Source: a virus
Strand: one strand, 5' to 3'
IMG/VR virus record: IMGVR_UViG_3300045795_000008
Coordinates: 1-38,888 of that record
Length of the DNA stretch: 38,888 nucleotides
The notes under the pieces are model-generated. The model did not search any database, was not told the origin of the DNA, and saw nothing but the letters and a program-made list of their open reading frames with translations. Below, one piece after another: positions 31,691 through 37,744 of the stretch; position 1 is the stretch's first letter, and the number at the start of each line of letters is the position of its first letter. The position numbers and the translations under genes were made by a program.

Positions 31691-32070
31691 CGCTCAAGCC
31701 TGAAACCGCCTTGCGCAAGAGACTGGAAGCCCTGGGACGCCATCGGGCATTGCTTGACGCTCTCAGTGCATTCGTCGAGGGGCATCCCAAACTCGTCGGT
31801 GACTATTCAATCCATCAACTGCACGGCAAATTAGGATTGAAATTCTCCGACTACGCTCTGATCGTGCCGAACTGGAAGAACGGAAAAGCGGTGCTGACGC
31901 TCGTGAAATCAGGCGATGATTGGGTTAACGGCATGGACTCGGAAGCCTATTACCGCATGGAGCGCACGGTTGCCGAAGACGTATCCGGCATGTCCGACAG
32001 GCAATTGGAAAAGTTGTTGGACAAAACGTATCGGGAAGCCAACCCAGACGCGGATGAAGATGAAGAGTGA
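31687..32070 (+). CDS. Unknown third gene of the TIR-like operon
   Basis: 127 residues, starting inside the membrane gene's stop (ATGA overlap). The middle is mixed alpha/beta (IHQLHGKLGLKFSDYALIV, GKAVLTLVKSGDDWVNG) and the C-terminus is acidic (NPDADEDEE). The overlap argues that it is part of the same system, possibly a regulator or an immunity-type partner, but nothing in the sequence shows this. No family recognised. Confidence 0.6.
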   Translation: MTLKPETALRKRLEALGRHRALLDALSAFVEGHPKLVGDYSIHQLHGKLGLKFSDYALIVPNWKNGKAVLTLVKSGDDWVNGMDSEAYYRMERTVAEDVSGMSDRQLEKLLDKTYREANPDADEDEE

Positions 32071-32187
32071 ATCTTGATGACTATTCAAACCGATCCAGAA
32101 GCGTTTTCCAGAAGACTTTCAGTCCACACGGCCACTCACATCGACCGTTCCACTGGAAGCGCAAAGAGCGCCGGGGCCTAGGCAGGC

Positions 32188-32253
32188 TTACTTGGATCGT
32201 CCGGCAGTTTCTTTCATAATGTTCCCGAGCGAGTAGCGATCAGCATCAGTCAT
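32188..32253 (-). CDS. Possible 21-residue peptide gene
   Basis: Begins MTDADRYSLG and follows the 79-residue gene on the - strand after a short gap. GGAG lies about 9 bases before the ATG. Supported only by the ribosome-binding site and operon position. The + strand also has a 34-codon reading frame from 32077 just after the TIR operon, without such a site. Nothing else is seen in the 200-base convergent gap. Confidence 0.3.
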   Translation of the reverse strand: MTDADRYSLGNIMKETAGRSK

Positions 32254-32271
32254 AATCGGCACTCCAAATCG

Positions 32272-32511
32272 CTATTCTTCGTTTTCGCCCATGGCGTCGA
32301 GGATTTTTTCTGAAATACGGTTGGATTCCTCCGAGCCGGGCTCGGTCCTGTCGAGGAGCGCGTATAGCTCGGTGATGCGCCCAGCGCCTATCTTGCGGAA
32401 GATGTTCTCAAGTTCGCTCACGCGGCGCTCCAGAACGCAGACTCGTGCCTCTTGCCTGTTGTGCTGGTTCACCAGCGTGCCCACCAGATCCCTGCACTGT
32501 TGATCGGTCAT
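32272..32511 (-). CDS. Small coiled-coil-like protein
   Basis: 79 residues with heptad-like spacing (VCVLERRVSELENIFRKIGAG), then acidic and Ser-rich. The start overlaps the preceding 45-residue gene by 4 bases (ATGA). The sequence AGTATTAAGCAGGC before the ATG nearly matches that before the HNH gene. No function recognised. Confidence 0.55.
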   Translation of the reverse strand: MTDQQCRDLVGTLVNQHNRQEARVCVLERRVSELENIFRKIGAGRITELYALLDRTEPGSEESNRISEKILDAMGENEE

Positions 32512-32645
32512 GCCTGCTTAATACTCCGTGCCACGCGCCTCACGTCCTCTCGGGTGACGCCACGGAACATCGAGGCGATGTAGGACCATGAAAGACCGGC
32601 GATGCCGAGCAGCCTGCGGATTTTTCCGAGTTGAACGTTGGTCAT
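32508..32645 (-). CDS. 45-residue helical protein, helix-turn-helix-like
   Basis: It starts MTNVQLGKIRRLLGIAGLSW and continues with SYIASMFRGVTREDVRRV, which reads as two or three helices and could form a small helix-turn-helix. The ATG at 32645 is chosen because it overlaps the preceding stop by four bases (ATGA), like its neighbours. A longer upstream start is possible but less likely. Confidence 0.5.
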   Translation of the reverse strand: MTNVQLGKIRRLLGIAGLSWSYIASMFRGVTREDVRRVARSIKQA

Positions 32646-32848
32646 TTCCGTTTTCTTCGAATACATCTGCGCCCTATGCCAACAGGGTATGTGTCGCCGT
32701 GTCCGTTCCATGCCGCCATTGTGGGGCAGCCGTCAACATGCCATGCGACACCATTCTGATCCACCATGCAGATGCCGCATTTGCGGAACAACCTAATCAT
32801 CTTGAAGAAATTGATACGACGGGATGCCGAGCATGGTACGGTTCTCAT
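32642..32848 (-). CDS. 68-residue protein with possible Cys/His metal site
   Basis: It starts MRTVPCSASRR and contains RKCGICMVDQNGVAWHVDGC, with a Cys-x2-Cys pair, a His and a later Cys. The C-terminus is very basic (RRCIRRKRK). ATGA overlaps on both sides (32848 and 32645) support the gene. The family is unknown. Confidence 0.5.
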   Translation of the reverse strand: MRTVPCSASRRINFFKMIRLFRKCGICMVDQNGVAWHVDGCPTMAAWNGHGDTYPVGIGRRCIRRKRK

Positions 32849-33045
32849 AGTTTCCCCACGCCCTGGTCGATGGCACCGAGCCAGAGGGATCGAAGCTCGC
32901 CGGTGGACAGCTTGAGCAGGATCGTGGCCATTGACTTGCGGCGCTTGAGCCCGCGCCTGGGCGCGACGGCAAGGACGATGTCCCATGCGTACATCACCCT
33001 CTTGGCGGCTTCGGCCCGGCGTTGGGCCTTGGACGGTTTTCTCAT
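32845..33045 (-). CDS. 66-residue basic protein
   Basis: Rich in Arg/Lys at the N-terminus (MRKPSKAQRRAEAAKRVMY), then a hydrophobic helix and SMATILLKLSTGELRSLWLG. Its ATG shares one base with the preceding replication gene's stop (TGATG). Possibly DNA-binding; not recognised. Confidence 0.55.
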   Translation of the reverse strand: MRKPSKAQRRAEAAKRVMYAWDIVLAVAPRRGLKRRKSMATILLKLSTGELRSLWLGAIDQGVGKL

Positions 33046-34178
33046 CAGCTTTCCTCGACTTCGAATCCCTGGCCGCCGGGGACGGGCTCAAGGTTGATCA
33101 CGGCCATGCACTCGTAGAGCAACTCTACGAATTCCGTCTTGGTGACGCGGCGGCGGTTTTCGACGCAAAAGCGGACGGTTGCGGCAAAGTGCGCCTCATC
33201 CGCGCCGGTTTCTTTCCACTCGGATGGCTTAATCGTCCAGTCCCCGGACTTGCAGCGTTCCGCGAATGTCGCCCGGTGCTCGACGCCGTCGTCGTTTTCG
33301 AGCACGACCTTGAATTTCGGCGGTATCTCGCGGGGATACTCTCTCTTGGCCGTTGCCACGGCGTGGTAGGCTTTGGCCAGATGGTAGTTGAGAGTCCAGT
33401 ACGCGACGAAGACGTCGAAGCCTATCATCCCCCAGAGCATCTTGGCCGACTTCTCGCGCCTGTTGAGCGTGATGTCCAGGACAGGCTCTACGACATGGTG
33501 TCCCTCTCTGGCTATGAGGCTGGTGGCTAGGCCGTACTCTTCGCTGGTGAACGGCTTGCCGGTGCGCTTGAGCCAGAGGTCCGACAGCGTCTTGGCTTCC
33601 GGATGCCAGGAAACAGAAACAGAAACACCCATCGTAGGTGCGGGTGTCCTAGAATTCGACGATATAGGTGTAGAGCGAAGCGAGACACCGCTTCCCTCAC
33701 TCTCTCTTTCAATCCCGTCGTTTACGACGGAAGATTCAGGGGGGACAGATTCATAGGACAGATTCGCATCGCATTTTGCGACGCTAGGATGTTGCAAAAT
33801 GCGACGCTTGACTTTTCGCATTTTGCTACGTTGCAATTTGTTGTACTCTGTGACAATTTGCAACGCTTCAAGGTCGATGTCATAGGCGACCGTGAAGGTA
33901 TTTCCCCCGGTGAAGTGCTTGGGACCGCCGCCGCATTCTTCACGTCCGCAAGTGTGCGACTTGGCTTCTTTCAGGATCCCCGTCTCAACCAACTCTTCCA
34001 TGTTGCGATAGACCGTGGCGCGGTTGACACTCGCGCGTTTCGCGATGGTCTCCTTGGACGACCAGATGTTGGTGCCGTCGTTATGCGCGAACGACGCCAA
34101 CGCCAGAAGCACACGCTTGTGCTTCCCCGGCAAATCCATCTCTTGAATTTTGGTTTGTAGCTTGCTACTCATAGTCAC
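33045..34178 (-). CDS. Winged-helix replication-initiator-like protein
   Basis: 377 residues with a GTG at 34178 or an ATG at 34172; neither has a strong ribosome-binding site. Residues about 20-80 form a winged helix: KHKRVLLALASFAHNDGTNI, WSSKETIAKRASVNRATVYRNMEEL and VETGILKEAK, as in phage replication-initiator N-termini. A Ser/Pro-rich linker (about 150-190) leads to a helical C-terminal domain (TLSDLWLKRTGKPF, AKMLWGMIGFDVFVAYWTLN). Helicase or primase motifs are absent. It begins a chain of five overlapping genes. It is preceded by a structured leader. Confidence 0.65.
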   Translation of the reverse strand: MTMSSKLQTKIQEMDLPGKHKRVLLALASFAHNDGTNIWSSKETIAKRASVNRATVYRNMEELVETGILKEAKSHTCGREECGGGPKHFTGGNTFTVAYDIDLEALQIVTEYNKLQRSKMRKVKRRILQHPSVAKCDANLSYESVPPESSVVNDGIERESEGSGVSLRSTPISSNSRTPAPTMGVSVSVSWHPEAKTLSDLWLKRTGKPFTSEEYGLATSLIAREGHHVVEPVLDITLNRREKSAKMLWGMIGFDVFVAYWTLNYHLAKAYHAVATAKREYPREIPPKFKVVLENDDGVEHRATFAERCKSGDWTIKPSEWKETGADEAHFAATVRFCVENRRRVTKTEFVELLYECMAVINLEPVPGGQGFEVEES

Positions 34179-34185
34179 CGTGCTT

Positions 34186-34260
34186 TCGTCACTGTCAGTC
34201 GCTGTCGAAGCGGTCGATGCGTATAGGGATAAAGTGACAGTGACGACAACTTTATCCCTA
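34186..34260 (-). promoter_or_regulatory. Overlapping inverted repeats in the replication-gene leader
   Basis: Pair A: TCGTCACTGTCA (34186-34197) with TGACAGTGACGA (34235-34246), 12 bp. Pair B: TAGGGATAAAGT (34224-34235) with ACTTTATCCCTA (34249-34260), 12 bp. On the - strand transcript the loop of hairpin B holds one arm of pair A, whose partner sits 8 bases before the start codon. The RNA could form a pseudoknot over the start or choose between forms. A DNA-level role, such as replication-protein binding, is equally possible. Confidence 0.5.
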
Positions 34261-34298
34261 CGCTGAATCCCTCGCGGAATCCCGACAATGTCTAATAC

Positions 34299-34520
34299 TC
34301 ACTCTTTAGGAACGGCATGGTTGTTGGCGTCGTTCAGGACCTCTTCGATGCGGTTGAGCAGGTTGGTGGCGTTATCGCCTGTCTCTTTCAATTCGCCAAG
34401 GTGAGCCGAGGTCCCAACCGCGTAAAGGAACGGCAGCGTCTCGCGCAGCAAGTCCAGCAGGTCTTTCTCGGTGATGGTGTATGTCTTGACTATCTGCATA
34501 GGTTTATTGACTCCCGTCAT
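34299..34520 (-). CDS. Small helical early protein
   Basis: 73 residues: TITEKDLLDLLRETLPFLYA then TNLLNRIEEVLNDANNH, two helices joined by a short loop. The ATG at 34520 follows GACGGG. The stop is directly followed by an AGTATTAG motif (34292-34300). No function recognised. Confidence 0.55.
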   Translation of the reverse strand: MTGVNKPMQIVKTYTITEKDLLDLLRETLPFLYAVGTSAHLGELKETGDNATNLLNRIEEVLNDANNHAVPKE

Positions 34521-34565
34521 TAGTTTATCGCGGTTAAGCCATCCGTGTAAACCGACGTTAACTTA

Positions 34566-34592
34566 CAATGTGTTGCAACTTGCAACACATTG
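34566..34592. repeat. Perfect 13-bp inverted repeat
   Basis: CAATGTGTTGCAA and TTGCAACACATTG with one central base, directly after the stop codon of the winged-helix gene at 34596. There is no T run, so a simple terminator is unlikely; an operator or replication site fits better. Confidence 0.6.
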
Positions 34593-34595
34593 GAC

Positions 34596-35114
34596 TCATA
34601 GCTCCTCGAAATCGTCCAGGACCGGGGACGCGGTCACGGACTGCACGGGCTTCTTGCAGGCATGGGTCTCGCCGCAGACAGGGCACGCCGTCGGCTTCTT
34701 GTTCTTGTGCCGCTCTTCGAGGATGGTCAAATTGATTTCCCGCTGCGCGGCCCGCTCGTCCACCGGCACGAATTGCAGGCAATCTTGGAGCGCGTTGCCC
34801 CTGGACTTGCGCCGGTTGCCGGTGAGCCTGACGCAACCCTTCCTGAAGAGTCCCGACCTGCGGGACGAGACGGAGCTGGTCTGGTCTGATGAGTCCAGGT
34901 CGCCGAGTTCCTCGTTCGAGAGGTCGGCGTGGGGCGCGGAAGCGAGCACGTGCTTGATCACCTGTTGCTCGTAGATCGCTAGGCACGCCTTCTCGCGTTC
35001 GGTGAGGTTCACCTTCCGCGCCGCGTCCTGGGTGGTCCTGGGGTCTGTGGATCGGGCGGGAATGGGCTCCGGCTCGGGATCGGCATCTGCTATCTGGTGC
35101 TTGGCTGTCGTCAT
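34596..35114 (-). CDS. Winged-helix early regulatory protein
   Basis: 172 residues with a good AAGGA site. An acidic/Pro N-terminus (PEPEPIPARSTDPR) is followed by LTEREKACLAIYEQQVIKHV and a winged-helix recognition region SSVSSRRSGLFRKGCVRLTG with NRRKSRGNALQDC. The C-terminus has CPVCGETHACKK, a Cys-x2-Cys...Cys zinc-like end. This order resembles phage early DNA-binding proteins that test host or phage operators. It is the first gene of the leftward early block, next to the attachment site. Confidence 0.6.
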   Translation of the reverse strand: MTTAKHQIADADPEPEPIPARSTDPRTTQDAARKVNLTEREKACLAIYEQQVIKHVLASAPHADLSNEELGDLDSSDQTSSVSSRRSGLFRKGCVRLTGNRRKSRGNALQDCLQFVPVDERAAQREINLTILEERHKNKKPTACPVCGETHACKKPVQSVTASPVLDDFEEL

Positions 35115-35136
35115 AGTTTTGAATCCTTCAAAAGTA

Positions 35137-35220
35137 GGGCGGAGCCTTGAAGGACGCTCCGCCCCGAATCTCGCTGGGAAAGCGAGTTGTCAAGAGCAAC
35201 CTCGACCTACCCTAATACTG
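35137..35220 (-). promoter_or_regulatory. Leader of the first early gene with two hairpins
   Basis: AGTATTAG (on the - strand, within 35212-35220) lies about 98 bases before the ATG. Between them are CTCGCT/AGCGAG and the 9-bp stem GGGCGGAGC/GCTCCGCCC (35137-35145 with 35156-35164), followed on the - strand by TACTTTT. The second hairpin looks like a weak terminator and could act as an attenuator. Confidence 0.45.
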
Positions 35221-35331
35221 TCCCTTTTCGCCTCCAGCGAGGAGTTACCAAGGGTTAGCTCCAAACGGTGTTGAGCTTAGCTTGCAGGCTTTCCGATTCG
35301 GGCGGTCTGAGGTGCGCACACCAAACGCGAA

Positions 35332-35366
35332 AAGGCGCTGCCCCCCAGCTATGGGAACAGCGCCTT
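35332..35366 (-). terminator. Strong stem-loop at the prophage right end, possible terminator
   Basis: AAGGCGCTG (35332-35340) pairs with CAGCGCCTT (35358-35366), 9 bp; on the - strand it is followed by TTCG after the TT of the stem. It could block host transcripts from entering the prophage. A smaller AGACG-AGG-CGTCT hairpin lies next to it. Palindromes GGGTTAACCC (35413-35422) and GTCCAC-AACCA-GTGGAC (35474-35490) follow. The 35.22-35.54 kb gap holds no gene. Confidence 0.4.
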
Positions 35367-35538
35367 AAGACGAGGCGTCTCGAAACTCTACCGCCGATCT
35401 AAGTGTACCACAGGGTTAACCCCAGTTAACTTAGCACTTGTGGCTGCGTAGCGAACGGCCTATAATGGTTTGAGTCCACAACCAGTGGACATGAGGGTAT
35501 TGACCATGCTGACAACGTCAACACCCGAGAGCCCGAGC

Positions 35539-35572
35539 AAGGTCGGTGGTTCAAATCCACCCCCCGCAACCA
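35539..35572 (+). other. Attachment site: 3' part of initiator tRNA-Met (attR-like)
   Basis: The sequence gives a variable loop AAGGTC, a T arm GGTGG-TTCAAAT-CCACC, the 3' acceptor CCCCGCA, A73 and CCA. A72-A73-CCA and CCCCGCA are the hallmarks of bacterial initiator tRNA-Met, where position 1-72 is unpaired. No matching 5' acceptor (TGCGGGG/CGCGGGG) lies upstream, so only the 3' end is present. This is what remains on one side after integration into a tRNA. The complete tRNA should lie at the left end. Confidence 0.8.
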
Positions 35573-35791
35573 AAAAATCTTTCCCCTTCAACAATTTCCG
35601 CGAACCCCGCAACCATCCGAATTGATAAAGATCCGGGAATGCCTGCTTGTCGCGCAAGAGGTCGACATGTCTGAGTCCCGTCTCTGAGATCCGATTAAAC
35701 GCGAGGATCGGCGCAGCATTTCAAGCGAACACACGGTTTCCCCTGTCACAAACCAACCCATAGGGTTGAATGGGCACGCATTCTTCAAGGT

Positions 35792-36056
35792 TCAGGCGCT
35801 TTGCTGGGCGACCATCGGCTCGGAAGCCGATGCGTCTGACATGCAGGGCAGGGATGTCCCTGATAGGCGGTTGACCCCGAAAAATCGGCTGTATTCGCGG
35901 CTGATTGCGTTGGACTTTCGTAGCCGACCTCGAAAGCGGAGCTGCCCGCATCGAGGCCACTGTTGAGCATCAGACTCCGCGCGGCCTGCAGTCGAAGTTG
36001 TTTCCGGATGCCCTCGCTGACGCGCCCTTGGCGAGCGCGAGCATCCGGGTTCTGCT
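35792..36056 (-). pseudogene. Broken AraC-family regulator, C-terminal remnant
   Basis: The - strand reads KQLRLQAARSLMLNSGLDAG, then SAFEVGYESPTQ, the second helix-turn-helix of AraC-type regulators. Near 35905 the frame breaks; one base is missing, and the next frame resumes with SREYSRFFGVNRLSG, the expected continuation. The N-terminal part is absent or unrecognisable. The C-terminal frame ends at 35792. The gene is decayed or was cut by the prophage or by deletion. The 220 bases between it and the attachment site hold nothing recognisable. Confidence 0.75.
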
Positions 36057-36731
36057 TCACGGAACCGGAATTCCTACGGCGGATGAACTGACGCGTGTCA
36101 ATAACCATCGCCCGTCGATCTTCCTGGCCTCACCGTCGAGGTCTACGTGACTTACCGCGGTCCAAAACGGCTGACCCGTAGCCGGGTTCAACGCTACGTT
36201 GAAGTAATGACATTCGAAATACACCGATGATTTCCATTGGCCGTCATAATCCCTTACAGGGACATATTTCGTTTTGTACGCCGGGGAAAGCGATACAAAC
36301 TTATTGGCTTGCTGCAGCCCGCCGGCGACATACTTGAAAAACGTGCACAGCGTGCCCTGTTGACCAGTCGGAGACGAGTCGCCCGAGGGTGGAGGGCAGC
36401 TTTCCGGGTCATCCGGATCGCCGTTGCCGATATAGTTTCCGGCTGCAGTCGTGAGTTCGGCGTCTTTAGCCCAGATTGAGAGTACCTCGCGTATTCGCTG
36501 TGTTATCACTTCTGCTGAATCGCCATTTATTGGATCGTGCACGCTGACTGCCGCGTGAAATGTCACGTGAATTTGCTGTTCTAATTCAGCCATTTGGGTT
36601 AGCTTGTCGTCATCGTTCCGCCAGCCGCCTCGGTCGGCGGCTTCTAACTGCGCTATAGCCGTCGCCGTCAATAATGCTCCCGCGAGAATCACGCTGAGCA
36701 GCGTTGTCATTTTCGCAAATGTCGATTTCAT
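36057..36731 (-). CDS. Exported NTF2/SnoaL-like protein
   Basis: 224 residues with a good AAAGGAGA site. A signal peptide covers MKSTFAKMTTLLSVILAGAL to about AIA. The mature part has the alpha-beta pattern of SnoaL-like proteins: LTQMAELEQQIHVTFHAAVS, IREVLSIWAKDAELTT, then YFECHYFNVALNP and KIDGRWLLTRV. A Pro/Ser/Gly-rich insertion (GDPDDPESCPPPSGDSS) lies in the middle. Members bind small ligands; no enzyme is shown. It belongs to the chromosome. Confidence 0.6.
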   Translation of the reverse strand: MKSTFAKMTTLLSVILAGALLTATAIAQLEAADRGGWRNDDDKLTQMAELEQQIHVTFHAAVSVHDPINGDSAEVITQRIREVLSIWAKDAELTTAAGNYIGNGDPDDPESCPPPSGDSSPTGQQGTLCTFFKYVAGGLQQANKFVSLSPAYKTKYVPVRDYDGQWKSSVYFECHYFNVALNPATGQPFWTAVSHVDLDGEARKIDGRWLLTRVSSSAVGIPVP

Positions 36732-36846
36732 CTTCGTCTCCTTTAATCATGGGATAATCTTGGGGAGTGGTGTCGTTCTCACCGCGACTGCTCGTTTTGC
36801 CTTCACTCCATATAGCAAAAAGCGCAGGAAAAACTGCGACCTCATT

Positions 36847-37599
36847 CTATTTAGAGATAATGGTCGGGCCTACCACGAATAAGCTGCGTAGTGGTCCCTG
36901 CTCCTCAAACTGCAGCCCGCCCCCCTCGAACGCTAACTTGATTCCATCCACTTGACGTTCTGCTGGCGGCTGCCCCACCGCACAATTGATCTCCAGCGTA
37001 GCCATCCGCGATGGCCCGACAATGGGCAGCATCCGCACTCGAAATATCGCCCGGCCGCCCGCGGCCATCGATTGCAACGGCCCCGGCATGCGCCGCGGGC
37101 CCACTCGCGCCGGTCCGATCACTTTTGGATCCTTAAGAATCGGACTCGGCCCCAAGCCGTAACTGTCGAAGGTGACTAACTGCTCGAGTACCCACACCCC
37201 GCTCTCGAGTGGTACCCCGAGTGAAGTTTCATGCGTAAACGTCCCTGCTCCCGCCGCGCTTCCACCGCGGGCACTGAACGTACCGGCGCCGCTAAGCCGA
37301 TAACCGTCGCCGTTCGTCGACTTCACCACTGCCGGGCATCCTCCGCTCCCACTCGAATCGCACAGCACGCCCGCCGCCACCAAAAATGTATAGTTTGCAG
37401 GTCCCTCGAAGCTATCCACGCTTTTCGAGCTCCGCGCCGGCTCGCTCGCCGGATTTCCTGCCACCTCGTCTGTGTGACTCGTATTTGCCCCGGCGTCCTG
37501 GCCGCTCGCAGCCAGCGCCCCGCTAAACACAATCGCCAAAGCTGCTGTCACCACGCACAAACCGGCGCCTCTTTTTCGCGCGCTGCCCCCACCGGCCAT
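36847..37599 (-). CDS. Exported unknown protein
   Basis: 250 residues from the ATG at 37599, chosen because a signal peptide follows (GLCVVTAALAIVFSGALAAS); an upstream start gives an unlikely 43-residue leader. The mature region is Gly/Ser-rich and beta-like, with NYTFLVAAGVLCDSSGSGGC and TFTHETSLGVPLESGVWVL. The C-terminus has LRSLFVVGPTIISK. Not recognised. Typical of secreted acidobacterial proteins. Confidence 0.55.
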   Translation of the reverse strand: MAGGGSARKRGAGLCVVTAALAIVFSGALAASGQDAGANTSHTDEVAGNPASEPARSSKSVDSFEGPANYTFLVAAGVLCDSSGSGGCPAVVKSTNGDGYRLSGAGTFSARGGSAAGAGTFTHETSLGVPLESGVWVLEQLVTFDSYGLGPSPILKDPKVIGPARVGPRRMPGPLQSMAAGGRAIFRVRMLPIVGPSRMATLEINCAVGQPPAERQVDGIKLAFEGGGLQFEEQGPLRSLFVVGPTIISK

Positions 37600-37744
37600 T
37601 CGAAACACAGTGCACCTCACATAAATCCCAGCCCCGCGGCCCGAGACCAACCGTCCCACAAATAAGTTCTTACGAAATTCGGGCGGTGCGACCTGCACTT
37701 TCACCAAGCGGCACCGCCCGAAATCCATTCAACGTCTGGAGCGT

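Noticed and set aside
35460-35572. Complete tRNA-Met gene at the right junction
   Set aside because: No 5' acceptor, D arm or CAT anticodon lies in the 75 bases before the 3' end; only the 3' third is present.
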